Source: Campylobacter sp. RM16189 | Lineage (GTDB): Bacteria; Campylobacterota; Campylobacteria; Campylobacterales; Campylobacteraceae | Direction of reading: 5' to 3' | Length of the DNA: 64,000 bases | Assembly: GCF_012978815.1 (NCBI RefSeq) | Contig: NZ_LIWR01000001.1 | Span: 95,168-159,167, forward strand | Shown here: positions 28,274 to 38,129 of the stretch, one piece after another | Layout of the letters: every line of letters begins with the position of its first letter | Numbering within the stretch: position 1 is the first letter of the stretch | Translations under genes and position numbers: made by a program | The notes under the pieces: generated by a model | The model's database searches: none | Seen by the model: only the letters and a program-made list of their open reading frames with translations | What the model was told of the DNA's origin: nothing

Positions 28274-28897
28274 CTATACTAGTTTTATAATCTCTCTTAG
28301 ATCTTTTGTATCCACGCAATGAGTGGCTTTGGCTCTTAAAATCTCTTTTGCGCAAAAGGCTATTTTTATATTCGAGTGCTCAAACATCGATAGATCGTTA
28401 GCTCCATCTCCCACGCTCATAGTTTCTTCCTTGCTAATACCAAGCAGGCTTTGCAGGCTTTGCATCATAATTCCTTTGGAAAAGCCAAACATCATCTCGC
28501 CACCAACAAGCCCAGTAAGTCTACCGTCTTTATGGTGTAAAATATTGGCAAAAGATGCGTCAAATTTAAGCTTCTTTTGCGCCCTATCCGTGCCGGAATG
28601 AAATCCGCCACTAAAGACTACAACTTTTATGCCTTTACTTTTTAAATGATCTATAAGATCAAAAGCACCGTTCATAAGCGGTAAATTTTCACAAATTTCA
28701 TCAACAATAGAAAGCTCAAGACCCTTTAAATAAGCAACTCTTTTAGTAAGACTCTCGAAAAAATCAAGCTCTCCAGCCATAGCCATCTTGGTTATCTTAC
28801 TTACCTCATCGCCTACCTTGCAAGCCTCCGCCAAAAAATCTATAGTCTCTCCATCCATAAGCGTGGAGTCAAAATCAAATACACAAAGCTTTATCAA
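28274..28897 (-). CDS. serB: Phosphoserine phosphatase
   Basis: 207 residues, HAD superfamily. Motif I is FDFDSTLMDGETID with both catalytic Asp residues, motif II VVFSGGF, the motif III lysine lies in GFSKG and motif IV is VGDGANDLSMFE. It removes phosphate from phosphoserine in the last step of serine synthesis, after SerC (8499-9581). It lacks the N-terminal ACT domain of the E. coli protein. The gene starts 11 bases after cheW. Confidence 0.95.
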   Translation of the reverse strand: MIKLCVFDFDSTLMDGETIDFLAEACKVGDEVSKITKMAMAGELDFFESLTKRVAYLKGLELSIVDEICENLPLMNGAFDLIDHLKSKGIKVVVFSGGFHSGTDRAQKKLKFDASFANILHHKDGRLTGLVGGEMMFGFSKGIMMQSLQSLLGISKEETMSVGDGANDLSMFEHSNIKIAFCAKEILRAKATHCVDTKDLREIIKLV

Positions 28898-28908
28898 TTT
28901 ATAACCTT

Positions 28909-29406
28909 TTAAAAATCACGCTTTAAAAGAGCTTCGACTTTTAAAATCGTAAGTATATTTTGATCTCTTTTGCCTATGCCGTATATCATACCCTTGTCTT
29001 TAATCAAAGTCTCAGGCGGCGGATCTATCCTATTTCTTTTTATCCTAATGGCTTCCGTTAGCCTGTCTATGACAAAGCCTGCCACATTTTCCTCATCTTT
29101 CATTACTATGTACCTAGTGCTTGGGCCAGGCTTAACCGAGCCAAGAGCGAATTTCTTTCTTAAATCTATAAGAGGGATAACGCTTCCTCTTAGATTAAAT
29201 ACGCCTAGGACATAATCTGGAACGCTTGGCACGCGAGTATACTCAATAGGCTTAATAATCTCTTTTATATTTAAAATAGGTATAGCATACTCCTCTTCGC
29301 CTACGATAAACCCGACAAGCTGGATTACTTCGTCTCTATCCTTCTCGCTTGGATCAGCCATCTGTTTTTTTTGTCTTTTTAGAACCTGATTTAATTTGTC
29401 ATTCAT
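28909..29406 (-). CDS. cheW: Chemotaxis scaffold protein CheW
   Basis: 165 residues: a single CheW beta-barrel domain (QLVGFIVGEEEYAIPILNIKEI ... VLGVFNLRGSVIPLIDLRKKFAL, described by its ends) after a 25-residue charged lead. It couples chemoreceptors to CheA at the inner membrane. It starts 3 bases after cheA in a cheV-cheA-cheW block, the same order as in C. jejuni. Confidence 0.96.
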   Translation of the reverse strand: MNDKLNQVLKRQKKQMADPSEKDRDEVIQLVGFIVGEEEYAIPILNIKEIIKPIEYTRVPSVPDYVLGVFNLRGSVIPLIDLRKKFALGSVKPGPSTRYIVMKDEENVAGFVIDRLTEAIRIKRNRIDPPPETLIKDKGMIYGIGKRDQNILTILKVEALLKRDF

Positions 29407-29409
29407 GTT

Positions 29410-31749
29410 CTATCCTATCAATTTAATATTTTTTCTAACTACGTTTTCAAGGTATTCTGACGAATACGGCTTGGTTATGTATTCAGTCATTCCCACCTCA
29501 ACACCTCTTAGTCTATCAGTCTTTGAAGTCCTGGAAGTAACAGCAATTAGAGGTAAATTTCTATATTTTGAATACTTACGAATTTCTGCTGCCAATGTAT
29601 ATCCATCCATTCTAGGCATCTCAATATCTATTAAAATTGCATCAAGTGCATGCTCGCCTGATTTCACGATAGTAAGAGCCTCTACTCCATTAGTAGCTTC
29701 CAGAACAGTTACTCCAAGCGGTTCAAGGGATTTTTGCATGATAGTTCTATCCATTTTAGAGTCATCTACAATCAAGACCTTATAATCGCTCGGCTTTTCT
29801 TTAACCGCCTTTGATGATTCCATACTGGCTTTTATATCCACTTTGATATCTTTTGCCATCTCCATCATAGTTCCCACATCTACTATTAGAGTTACTCTTC
29901 CGTCGCCTCTTATCGTGGCACCTGCTATTCCAGGGATATTTTGTAAATATTCTCCCATGGATTTTATAACAACCTCTTCTTGTCCTACAAGACTATCTAC
30001 TATAATTCCAAGTTTTGTTTCGGCTACGCCTATTATGACAACATAAGTCTGATCTCCGTTGTCAAATACCTGCTTGACACCGAAAATATCTGAAAGTTTA
30101 ACAAGAGAAAGCACTTCATCTCTAAGTCTAAGCACATTTTTTCCATCTATTGTATATATATCATCTACAGGCACTCGCACAGTCTCAAGAACGCTTGCAA
30201 GCGGAATAGCATAAAATTCCTCCTGAACACCTACTAGTAAAGATTGCATAATAGCTAGAGTAAGAGGTATTTTAAGCTTCATTACAGTGCCTTTTCCAAG
30301 CTCACTCTCTATATCTATAATTCCGTTTAATTTTTCTATATTTGTCTTAACGACATCCATTCCCACGCCACGTCCGCTTACGTTAGTGACCTTGGCTGCA
30401 GTTGAAAATCCAGGCTTAAATATAAGTCCAAACGCCTCTTTATTACTCATTGCATCAGCTTCACGCTCGGTGATGATTCCTTTTTCTATAGAGCGAGCTT
30501 TTAGCATATCGGCATCAAGACCCTTTCCGTCATCTGCTATCTCTATTACGATATGATTTCCTTCGTTGTACGCCTTTAGCTCAATGGTTCCTTTTTCGCT
30601 CTTACCAGCAGCGACTCTAATAGCTGCACTCTCTATGCCGTGATCACAAGAATTTCTAATCATATGCACAAGAGGATCGCCGATCTGTTCTACTATAGAT
30701 TTATCAAGCTCTGTTTCTTCTCCTGTTATTTCAAGATCTATCTGCTTATTAAGCTCTCTACTTAAATCTCTAATCATTCTAGGAAATTTATTAAATACCT
30801 TAGCTACTGGAAGCATTCTGGTTTTCATAACTGCAAGCTGGATATCAGTGGTAACCAAGCTTAAACCGGATACTACTTGATTTAGCTCTTCAAGGAATTT
30901 TTCACCCTCGTATCTCTCTTCGACATCGTCATAAATTTTTATAAGCCTATTCTTACCAAGGACTAGCTCGCCTATAAGATTCATAAGATGATCAAGTCTT
31001 TTTACCTCTACGCGGATTGTCTGCTCGGCATCAGATCCGCTAGATGCTGCCGGAACCTTCTTATCCTTGTCGGCTTCATTTGCCTTAGGGGCGGGTGCTG
31101 GTTTAGGCGCTGCTGCCTCAGGAGCTGGCTTATTGGCAGGAGCAGATGCTGCTGATGCTGCCTTTTGACTACGTCTAGCCTGATCCTCAGCCTTTCTTAC
31201 CTTTAACAATCTCTCTATTTCGGCCTCAACCTCATCATCTGTTAAATTTGATAAATTTTCATCGCTTATTTCAGGTTCAGGTTCAACCTCTGGCTCTGGT
31301 TCCGGCTTTATCTCAGGAACCTTTTGTGCAGGCTTTTGTTCAGCCGCAGGAGCCGCTTCTCCTTCTGAAATAGCTGTAAGTCTTGCACAAATATCAGAAA
31401 TTTCTATACCCACATCAGTATCGTTACCATTGTCCCTTATGCCGTGCAAAAGCCCCTTCATCATATCTATAGACTCTAAAACTACGTCCATGATATCTGG
31501 AGTTATTTTTAACTCATCTTTTCTAGCTTTATTTAAAACGTCTTCCATATGATGAGTAAGTTTAGTCAAGATATCAAAATTCAGAAACGATGATGAGCCC
31601 TTAACAGTATGTGCTACACGGAAAATTCTATTTAAAAGCTCTAAATCCTCAGGGTTTGACTCAAGCTCAATAAGGTCATGGTCAATCTGCTCAACAAGCT
31701 CGAAGGCCTCTACTAAAAAGTCTTCAAGTATCTCTTTCATATCATCCAT
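29410..31749 (-). CDS. cheA: Chemotaxis histidine kinase CheA with C-terminal receiver (CheAY)
   Basis: 779 residues, longer than E. coli CheA because a response-regulator domain is fused. In order: HPt domain with phospho-His47 in VAHTVKGSSSF; a Pro/Ala/Lys-rich linker (about 130-240); a dimerisation helix pair (about 245-310); HATPase with NSCDHGIE, DDGKGLD and GRGVGMDVVK; a CheW-like domain (about 510-640); and a receiver (about 653-779) with DD near 660 and the phospho-Asp in ILIDIEMPRMDGY. This fusion is normal for Campylobacterota and probably acts as a phosphate sink. Confidence 0.97.
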   Translation of the reverse strand: MDDMKEILEDFLVEAFELVEQIDHDLIELESNPEDLELLNRIFRVAHTVKGSSSFLNFDILTKLTHHMEDVLNKARKDELKITPDIMDVVLESIDMMKGLLHGIRDNGNDTDVGIEISDICARLTAISEGEAAPAAEQKPAQKVPEIKPEPEPEVEPEPEISDENLSNLTDDEVEAEIERLLKVRKAEDQARRSQKAASAASAPANKPAPEAAAPKPAPAPKANEADKDKKVPAASSGSDAEQTIRVEVKRLDHLMNLIGELVLGKNRLIKIYDDVEERYEGEKFLEELNQVVSGLSLVTTDIQLAVMKTRMLPVAKVFNKFPRMIRDLSRELNKQIDLEITGEETELDKSIVEQIGDPLVHMIRNSCDHGIESAAIRVAAGKSEKGTIELKAYNEGNHIVIEIADDGKGLDADMLKARSIEKGIITEREADAMSNKEAFGLIFKPGFSTAAKVTNVSGRGVGMDVVKTNIEKLNGIIDIESELGKGTVMKLKIPLTLAIMQSLLVGVQEEFYAIPLASVLETVRVPVDDIYTIDGKNVLRLRDEVLSLVKLSDIFGVKQVFDNGDQTYVVIIGVAETKLGIIVDSLVGQEEVVIKSMGEYLQNIPGIAGATIRGDGRVTLIVDVGTMMEMAKDIKVDIKASMESSKAVKEKPSDYKVLIVDDSKMDRTIMQKSLEPLGVTVLEATNGVEALTIVKSGEHALDAILIDIEMPRMDGYTLAAEIRKYSKYRNLPLIAVTSRTSKTDRLRGVEVGMTEYITKPYSSEYLENVVRKNIKLIG

Positions 31750-31758
31750 TTTATACCC

Positions 31759-32706
31759 CTATTTTGCAGATTTATGCACTTCGACCACTCGAAGCACCTC
31801 ATTATAAAGCAAGGTAGCATCAAATTTTGTTAGGTATGCCGCACCGCCGGCCTCTTTACTTTGAGCCTCACTATACATATTATTTAATGAAGAGTTGAAT
31901 ATTATCGGAATACTAGAGTATCTACTATCATCTTTTAAAGTAGCTGCAAAGCGGTATCCGTCCATCTGAGGCATCTCAATATCGCTTAAAATTACTCTTA
32001 AATAATCATGCAACTTATCCCCATACATATCGTATAGATCTTGCATCTTAGCAAGTCCTTCCACTCCGTCTTTTGCCTCAACCACTTTTAAACCCATCTT
32101 TTCAAGAGTATCTTTTACAAGTTTTCTTGCGGTAGAGCTATCGTCAAGCACTAAAGCCAGTCCGGTTAAAGCTTTGGTCTTATCTATCTCAACCTCTATC
32201 TTAGGGCTATAAATTCCAAGCTCTTCAACTATGCTTTCAAGATCAAGTATCAGTAATACTTCATCGTTTTCTATACGAGTAACGCCTGTGATTTTACCTT
32301 TATCCAGAGCGCCTGAATTTGCGGAAAAACTCGTAGCCTCTATATCAGACCAGCTTATACGTCTGATTCTTTTAGCCTCATGAACTATAAAACCTATTAA
32401 AATTTCACTAAATTCTGATATTATCACTCGAGGCTTTATAGCTACTCCCGTAGGCTCTTTTATCTGCATCCATTTGGCTAAATTTATAACAGGTATAACA
32501 ACTCCGCGCAGATCAAAAATTCCCTCTATATATTCAGGAACACCGGGTAATTCGGTCAAATTAGGCATCTTAATGATTTCACGCACTTTAGCGACATTTA
32601 CTCCGTATATGCCCTCATATACTTTGTCTCCCGTCTGCTTAAAGATACGAAAATCAACAAGTTCCATTTCGTTTGAACCGGTTTTTAAAACTTTATCATC
32701 AAACAT
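31759..32706 (-). CDS. cheV: Chemotaxis protein CheV (CheW-receiver fusion)
   Basis: 315 residues from ATG 32706, which overlaps the end of the metallophosphoesterase gene by 8 bases; an opening 39 bases earlier lies inside that gene and is less likely. Residues about 10-155 are a CheW domain (EYIEGIFDLRGVVIPVINLAKW) and about 185-315 a receiver with LVLDDSSTARKLVKDTL and the phospho-Asp in ILSDIEMPQMDGYRF near residue 240. CheV is a second receptor coupling protein that adapts by phosphorylation. cheA follows 10 bases later. Confidence 0.95.
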   Translation of the reverse strand: MFDDKVLKTGSNEMELVDFRIFKQTGDKVYEGIYGVNVAKVREIIKMPNLTELPGVPEYIEGIFDLRGVVIPVINLAKWMQIKEPTGVAIKPRVIISEFSEILIGFIVHEAKRIRRISWSDIEATSFSANSGALDKGKITGVTRIENDEVLLILDLESIVEELGIYSPKIEVEIDKTKALTGLALVLDDSSTARKLVKDTLEKMGLKVVEAKDGVEGLAKMQDLYDMYGDKLHDYLRVILSDIEMPQMDGYRFAATLKDDSRYSSIPIIFNSSLNNMYSEAQSKEAGGAAYLTKFDATLLYNEVLRVVEVHKSAK

Positions 32707-33427
32707 TTTGGCCCCTTGTATTGGCAAACTTAATATTTTTGTCATATTCTACTATAAAATAACTTTGATCGTATGCAAAACAAGGAATATTTATGTATTC
32801 ATAATTTTCAAATTTTATAATCTCTCCTTGATGAAAGTGTCCTTCAATGACGAATTTGGCGTCAAAATTTACTAAGTGTCTAGCTATAATCTCTCTAAAA
32901 TTTAAAATTTTATAACTTAAATTTTTATCTCTAAGTTTTGCAAAAATCGCCTTTGAAATTCTAAAATTTAAAATTTTATCAATGAAGTTAATAGATTTTA
33001 AAAAAAGCTTTAATCTTAAAAACCTTAAAGCGTATTTGTCAATAAATGGCAAAAATATATCTCCGTGCGCTATCTGAACGCTCTCTTGATTTTGAGTTAA
33101 GAAATTTGCAGGCTGATTTTCAATAGGATAGACCTTGATATTTTTTAAAATTTTACCAAGATTAAAGTCGTGATTTCCTTCAAAATAATGAATCTCTATC
33201 TCCTCTCCAAGCTCATTAAGAAGCCTTATATATTCACTTGCAAATTCAAGCGAATAGTCACAAAAATTGGATAAAAAATCAAACATATCGCCCATTATAA
33301 AAAGTTGCGAGGTCTTTATCTCGCCCTCTTTTAGTGATTTTAAAAATTTTAAAAAATGGCGGCGATTTTCATTTTCGTGAGCATCGGCAATAAAAATCGC
33401 TCCGTTTTTTATGATAGTTTGACTCAT
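32699..33427 (-). CDS. Metallophosphoesterase, LpxH-like
   Basis: 242 residues of the calcineurin-type fold: FIADAHENEN (the usual DxH block), MGDMFDFL, EGNHDFNLG (GNHD), AHGDIFLP and EGHFHQGE give the metal-binding set. This pattern is shared by UDP-2,3-diacylglucosamine pyrophosphatases, the lipid A step between LpxA/LpxD and LpxB, and lpxB lies in the same operon. The match to LpxH is plausible but not certain, because the superfamily is broad. It starts 1 base after argC and overlaps cheV by 8 bases. Confidence 0.75.
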   Translation of the reverse strand: MSQTIIKNGAIFIADAHENENRRHFLKFLKSLKEGEIKTSQLFIMGDMFDFLSNFCDYSLEFASEYIRLLNELGEEIEIHYFEGNHDFNLGKILKNIKVYPIENQPANFLTQNQESVQIAHGDIFLPFIDKYALRFLRLKLFLKSINFIDKILNFRISKAIFAKLRDKNLSYKILNFREIIARHLVNFDAKFVIEGHFHQGEIIKFENYEYINIPCFAYDQSYFIVEYDKNIKFANTRGQNV

Positions 33428-33428
33428 T

Positions 33429-34430
33429 TTAAGGCATTACGGTTAAAGTTGGTAAAGCCAAGCTCTCTTCAAATCCACTCATCAAATTCGCATTAGCCAA
33501 GGCTTGTGAGCTAGCCCCTCTTAAAAGATTATCGATGGCTGAATTTATAAAAATTTTATCTTCGCTTACATAGGCTGTGATATCGCAAAAGTGCGTTCCT
33601 GCAACGTCTTTGATATTAGCAGGCTTATTAATGATACGAATAAATTTCTCATTTTTATAAAATTTACGCAAAATTTCCAAAGGCTCTATCTGACTATTTA
33701 GCTTAGCATAGACGCTTACTAGCATTCCACGGGTTATAGGAAGCAAATGAGGTACAAATAGAGTTGGGATTTGAGTGCTAGCAAGAAGCGAAATTTGCTC
33801 TTTTATCTCATCGCTATGGCGGTGTTTTATAGGATTATATGCGTTTGCGTTTTCGTTCACGCTTACAAAATGAGTTGTTGTGCTTGCTTTTTTGCCAGCA
33901 CCGCTGACACCGCTTTTTGCATCGATTATAACGCCAAAATTTCTATCGATATGTGGCAAAAACGCAGCTATAGCTAAAATAGAAGCCGTAGGATAGCAAC
34001 CCGGATTTGCTATTAAATTTGCAGATCTTATCTTGTCCCTATTTAGCTCTACCAGTCCATAAACGGCATTTTCTAAATTTTTTGGATCCAGATGCTCGCA
34101 GTAATTTTTCTCATAAAGGGCTTGGCTTAGCCTATAGTCAGCAGAAAAATCCACAACTTTTACACCTAAGCTTAAAAGCTCTTTGGCATACTTCATCGCC
34201 TCTTGATGAGGAAGGGCCAAAAATACAAGTTCACACTTTTTAGCAGCTTCTTTAGCGTCCGCTACTTTTACGTCAAACTCGAAAATACTATTTAAAGACG
34301 GAAAAATCTCTTCTACTCTACTCTCGGCACTTGCAGCTAGGTAGTTAATCTTAAATTTAGGATGATTTAAAAGTAGTTTTATTAGCTCAAATCCGGTATA
34401 TCCGCTAACCCCTATTATTCCTACGTTCAT
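33429..34430 (-). CDS. argC: N-acetyl-gamma-glutamyl-phosphate reductase
   Basis: 333 residues. ArgC reduces N-acetylglutamyl phosphate to the semialdehyde in arginine synthesis using NADPH. GVSGYTGFELIKLLLNHPKF is the nucleotide-binding start, NPGCYPTASILA has the catalytic Cys, and the C-terminal HLLPITRGMLVSVYA carries a conserved segment. The gene has 3-base and 1-base gaps to its neighbours greA and the metallophosphoesterase gene, so it is inside the operon. Confidence 0.96.
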   Translation of the reverse strand: MNVGIIGVSGYTGFELIKLLLNHPKFKINYLAASAESRVEEIFPSLNSIFEFDVKVADAKEAAKKCELVFLALPHQEAMKYAKELLSLGVKVVDFSADYRLSQALYEKNYCEHLDPKNLENAVYGLVELNRDKIRSANLIANPGCYPTASILAIAAFLPHIDRNFGVIIDAKSGVSGAGKKASTTTHFVSVNENANAYNPIKHRHSDEIKEQISLLASTQIPTLFVPHLLPITRGMLVSVYAKLNSQIEPLEILRKFYKNEKFIRIINKPANIKDVAGTHFCDITAYVSEDKIFINSAIDNLLRGASSQALANANLMSGFEESLALPTLTVMP

Positions 34431-34433
34431 TGT

Positions 34434-34922
34434 CTAGTCTCCAAATTTAATAGGCCTATAATCTACCGAAACTATTTCCACGTCGCTTCTACCGTTTGGT
34501 AAATTTAAAGTCACTTCATCGCCCTCAAATTTTCCTATCAATTGCTTGGCAAGAGGCGAATTTATCGATATTAGACCGCGTTCTAAATTACTTTCAGGAG
34601 TGCCGACTAGGGTATATGTTCTTTCCATCTCGGTTTCAACGTCCATAATTACAACTGTAGAGCCAAATTTAACCTTTTCATGCTCATATTCGGTCGGATC
34701 AATAACTTTTGCACGGCTTACTATATCGCTAAGCTCGGCTATTCTACTCTCGATAAAGGCCTGCTTCTCACGTGCCGCATGATACTCGGCATTTTCCTTA
34801 AGATCGCCGTGACTCCTTGCTATATCGATCTCCTCGACTATCTTAGGACGCTCTACGCTCTTTAAATTTTTAAGTTCATTAGTTATCTTTTCATACCCAA
34901 AAACCGTCATCAATTCAGTCAT
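34434..34922 (-). CDS. greA: Transcription elongation factor GreA
   Basis: 162 residues. An N-terminal coiled-coil finger ([20 protein letters not shown], then [20 protein letters not shown]) with the acidic tip residues inserts in the RNA polymerase secondary channel and rescues stalled complexes by transcript cleavage. The C-terminal FKBP-like domain has [16 protein letters not shown]. It begins 1 base after lpxB and is followed by argC. Confidence 0.97.
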   Translation of the reverse strand: MTELMTVFGYEKITNELKNLKSVERPKIVEEIDIARSHGDLKENAEYHAAREKQAFIESRIAELSDIVSRAKVIDPTEYEHEKVKFGSTVVIMDVETEMERTYTLVGTPESNLERGLISINSPLAKQLIGKFEGDEVTLNLPNGRSDVEIVSVDYRPIKFGD

Positions 34923-34923
34923 T

Positions 34924-35955
34924 TTAATCCTTTTTTATTATATTAGCTACATTTTCGGCAGAGCCGTGATTCAAATAGTTGCGTAGCTTTACACAACCTT
35001 CTATAAATTTATTTTTATCACAACTTTCATATGCTTTTAGTAAATTTTCAGCCGTCACCTCATCTTGCAAGAGTTCAATATGAAGCTTGCTCTCTCCCAT
35101 AAAATCAAGCATTATATTAGCAAGACCTATAAATTTTAGCTTAACAAAAATCCTGGCTATAAATATATCAATGGACTTGGCTTTGTAAGCTAAAACAAAT
35201 GGAGTCGCAATCAGTGCCGCCTGAAGAGTGGCAGTTCCCGAGCAGATAAACGCAAATTCACTTTGCAAAAGAGCTCTTGGAGCGTTATTTACAACCTCAA
35301 ATTCACCTATATCTCCGTAAATTTCCAGCTCATTCATCAAATGAGGAGGAACTACTAGCTGCTTTACTCCATCTATCTTTTTTGCAACTTCTCTAAAAAT
35401 AGGCATCAGACGAGCTATCTCGGCCTTTCTAGAGCCCGGCATAAAGGCAAATTTATTACTATCTATAAGAGTATTTTTACGCACTCTAAGCTCATCAAGC
35501 AATGGGTGTCCGACATAAATGCAGCGATTATAAAATTTTGCATCAAATGGTAAAATCGAAGCCAAGTTATCGCAATACTTTTCTACCTTTGCTACTCTTT
35601 TTGGCTTCCAAGCCCAAACCTGCGGCAATATATAATAAGTAATAGGAGCCTTAACGCCTGCCTCTTTTATCGCTTTTGCAAGAGGAAGATTAAATGCAGG
35701 AGAATCTATTAGCAAGATATGATCAGACTCTTTTGCTAGCTTTACCATCTCTTTTATAGCGCGCTTAGCTTTAAAATAAAGCGGCAATACTTCTACAAAT
35801 CCCATTGCCGAAAATTCAGAACTCCTCATATAAGGCTTACCGAATTTCTCGTCAAAAATCCCTAAAATTTCATATTTAGGCAAAAATTCTAAAACCTCGG
35901 CCAAATGCAAATTTGCAGAAGGCTCAAGGCATGAAACTAATAGTTTTTTACTCAT
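34924..35955 (-). CDS. lpxB: Lipid-A-disaccharide synthase
   Basis: 343 residues, a GT19 family glycosyltransferase. LpxB joins UDP-2,3-diacylglucosamine and lipid X to make the lipid A disaccharide at the inner membrane. [27 protein letters not shown] and [13 protein letters not shown] ([17 protein letters not shown]) motifs are visible, and [11 protein letters not shown] near the C-terminus. It is the first gene of the minus-strand operon and is divergent from surE. Confidence 0.95.
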   Translation of the reverse strand: MSKKLLVSCLEPSANLHLAEVLEFLPKYEILGIFDEKFGKPYMRSSEFSAMGFVEVLPLYFKAKRAIKEMVKLAKESDHILLIDSPAFNLPLAKAIKEAGVKAPITYYILPQVWAWKPKRVAKVEKYCDNLASILPFDAKFYNRCIYVGHPLLDELRVRKNTLIDSNKFAFMPGSRKAEIARLMPIFREVAKKIDGVKQLVVPPHLMNELEIYGDIGEFEVVNNAPRALLQSEFAFICSGTATLQAALIATPFVLAYKAKSIDIFIARIFVKLKFIGLANIMLDFMGESKLHIELLQDEVTAENLLKAYESCDKNKFIEGCVKLRNYLNHGSAENVANIIKKD

Positions 35956-35978
35956 TTTTATCCAAATTTTTTAGCTTC

Positions 35979-35984
35979 ATTATA
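35979..35984 (-). promoter_or_regulatory. -10 box for the lpxB operon
   Basis: TATAAT on the minus strand, 24 bases before the lpxB ATG, in the 131-base gap between lpxB and surE. This would drive lpxB through pilT, although internal promoters before cheV or tal cannot be excluded. Confidence 0.65.
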
Positions 35985-36052
35985 GCCGATTTAGACTGAA
36001 AGTTAGGATTATTAAAAGATACAAGCCTTAAAACCAAATTTGTAAAAAAGGA

Positions 36053-36058
36053 TATAAT
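36053..36058 (+). promoter_or_regulatory. -10 box for surE
   Basis: TATAAT, 29 bases before the surE start, in the same divergent intergenic region as the lpxB promoter. Confidence 0.65.
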
Positions 36059-36086
36059 TAGCTCAATAAAATTTCAAAGGAAAATT

Positions 36087-36857
36087 TTGAGAGAGATTCT
36101 TATCACAAATGACGACGGATTTGAGGCAAAAGGGCTTCATGAATTAGCTAGAGCCTTAAGAGAGATACCAAACACAAATGTAACTATAGTGGCTCCAAGC
36201 TCTGAAAAATCAGCTTGCGCACACTCTTTGACACTTACAAAACCGCTTAGATTTATAAAAATAGATGATAATTTTTTCAAGCTTGACGACGCTACTCCAA
36301 GCGATTGCGTATACTTAGCGCTTCATGCCTTATATCATAAAAAGCCCGATTTAGTAATATCTGGCATAAATCACGGTGCAAATTTGGGCGAGGATATAAC
36401 CTATTCCGGAACATGCGGAGCGGCGATGGAAGGAGTATTGCAAGGAATTAAATCAATCGCTTTTTCGCAATTTTATAAAAATGACAGCATAGAGATGCTT
36501 GGCTTTTCTCTAGCAAGAGAGATAGTAAAATTTATAGTGCCAAAAGTACTTGACAATCAGATAAATTTGCCTGATAGACAATTTTTAAACGTAAACATCC
36601 CAGCGGTTACTCCAAAAGAGTTTAAAGGTTATCAAGTTGTGCCGGTAGGCAGGCGAAGCTATGCTACTCACGCTACGCTTAACCGTAATCCAAGAGGGAT
36701 AGAGTATTATTGGCTAGGAGTCGCTGCGCTTGATTATGAACAAGGCGAACCAAGCGATATAAGCGTTGTAAACGAAGGCTACGCGAGCCTAACACCTATA
36801 ATGCTTGATATGACGGCTCACTCAAGCCTAGAAATTTTAAAAAAGAGCATAAAATGA
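36087..36857 (+). CDS. surE: 5'-nucleotidase SurE
   Basis: 256 residues. The TTG start is supported by AAGGA 8 bases upstream. SurE is a metal-dependent phosphatase acting on nucleoside monophosphates. ITNDDGFEAKGL gives the paired metal-binding Asp residues, APSSEKSACAHSLT and SGINHGANLGEDITYSGT complete the active site. It overlaps the next gene by 4 bases. Confidence 0.96.
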   Translation: MREILITNDDGFEAKGLHELARALREIPNTNVTIVAPSSEKSACAHSLTLTKPLRFIKIDDNFFKLDDATPSDCVYLALHALYHKKPDLVISGINHGANLGEDITYSGTCGAAMEGVLQGIKSIAFSQFYKNDSIEMLGFSLAREIVKFIVPKVLDNQINLPDRQFLNVNIPAVTPKEFKGYQVVPVGRRSYATHATLNRNPRGIEYYWLGVAALDYEQGEPSDISVVNEGYASLTPIMLDMTAHSSLEILKKSIK

Positions 36858-37504
36858 GCGAGATAATAGATAGATTTACTCGCATAAGATGGCTTTTGGG
36901 CGATGAAAAATTCGCAAAACTTCAAAAGGCTAAAATTTTAGTTTGCGGAGTGGGCGGAGTGGGCGGTATCTGTGTAGATGCGCTCGCTCGCTCAGGTGCC
37001 CGGCACATCACCATCATAGACAAAGACACATTTGACATCACAAACCAAAATCGCCAAATTTACAGCGAAGCGACAGGAGTGGTGAAAGTAGATGAATTTG
37101 CTAAAATTTATCCTAATATCACGCCTATTTGCGAGCTTATAACGCCTAAATTTATAGAAAATTTTGACTTTAGCGAATTTGATGTCGTAGTAGATGCCAT
37201 AGACGATATGGCGGCAAAAATCTCTCTTGCTAATGCTGCGTCCAAAAAAATAATAGCCTCTATGGGCGGAGCAAAACGCATAGACGCCTCACAAGTAAAA
37301 GTAGCCTCTGTATGGCAAACCTACAATGACCCTCTTGCTAGAAAATATAGAAGCGAGCTTAAAAGATCAGGATTTCAAGGCGACTTTGAAGTGGTATTTT
37401 CTACGGAATTACCTCAGTGTAAAGAGCTTGGAAGCTTTATGGGGGTGACGGCTGTCTTTGGACTAAATTTAGCAAGTCTTACAGTAAAGAAAATTTTAGC
37501 CTAA
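36854..37504 (+). CDS. ThiF/MoeB/TcdA-family E1-like protein
   Basis: 216 residues. The Rossmann ATP-binding start VCGVGGVGGICVDALARSGA and the following IDKDTFDITNQNRQI define the E1-like adenylating family. Length and the start RFTRIRWLLGDEKFAKLQ resemble TcdA/CsdL, which cyclises t6A in tRNA, rather than ThiF or MoeB. No pair of CxxC zinc motifs is visible. It overlaps surE by 4 bases, and its end overlaps the convergent membrane-protein gene by 4 bases. Confidence 0.85.
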   Translation: MSEIIDRFTRIRWLLGDEKFAKLQKAKILVCGVGGVGGICVDALARSGARHITIIDKDTFDITNQNRQIYSEATGVVKVDEFAKIYPNITPICELITPKFIENFDFSEFDVVVDAIDDMAAKISLANAASKKIIASMGGAKRIDASQVKVASVWQTYNDPLARKYRSELKRSGFQGDFEVVFSTELPQCKELGSFMGVTAVFGLNLASLTVKKILA

Positions 37505-37941
37505 AATCTTTTGATCTCTACAACCTTGCCGGTATCACTTCTAAGAAAGTAAATTTGTTTGCGCCCGGTGTATATAACATTTCCTTTGATTGTTATATTT
37601 GAATCGGGCGAAGGCTTAATGGTGGTTAATTCACCTTTAAAAATAAATTCACCGATCTTTCTGCCTAACTCATCTTGCCACGATAGAGCACAAACCAACA
37701 AAATAATGGCGTAAAAAATTCGTATAAATTGTCTAAAAGGTGTATAGAAAATAAGATATCCGAATACAAAAGAGATCGGTAAAATCCAAAGCCAAGGCAC
37801 ACTATCTACAAAAATTATATTAAAATATTCAGATACTTTATAATAGTCAAAATAGCTTGTTTTAAGCCCGACAAAAAGAGTAAAAATAACTGCTAAAACG
37901 AATAAAATTCCTATAAAAAAAGCGTTTATAAACTTCATATC
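37501..37941 (-). CDS. Membrane protein of unknown function
   Basis: 146 residues from ATG 37941, which has GGAG 9 bases upstream; an opening 45 bases earlier lacks a ribosome site. Three hydrophobic segments (about residues 5-27, 47-67 and 72-92) precede a soluble C-terminal part with a short beta-like tail ending in GKVVEIKRF. I do not recognise the family. It is a single gene, convergent with the ThiF-like gene with a 4-base overlap at the ends, and marks the left edge of the accessory region. Confidence 0.7.
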   Translation of the reverse strand, partial: DMKFINAFFIGILFVLAVIFTLFVGLKTSYFDYYKVSEYFNIIFVDSVPWLWILPISFVFGYLIFYTPFRQFIRIFYAIILLVCALSWQDELGRKIGEFIFKGELTTIKPSPDSNITIKGNVIYTGRKQIYFLRSDTGKVVEIKRF

Positions 37942-38073
37942 GGCTCCTTTATTGATAATTATATTAAATCTAGGCTTTGAATACAAAATTTTAAATATGT
38001 AACAAAAAGAAACTCAATTTAATCAAAAACTTAAGCTTAAATCTATTTAATTTTTAAAAAATTAATTTTAAAC

Positions 38074-38079
38074 TATAAT
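38074..38079 (+). promoter_or_regulatory. -10 box for the autotransporter
   Basis: TATAAT, 56 bases before the ATG at 38130, after a very A/T-rich stretch. It shows that the out-of-frame leader downstream is likely to be transcribed. Confidence 0.6.
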
Positions 38080-38129
38080 AGACCGCAAATAAATTTTTAA
38101 AATTTATAATTTACCACTAAGGAGTATAT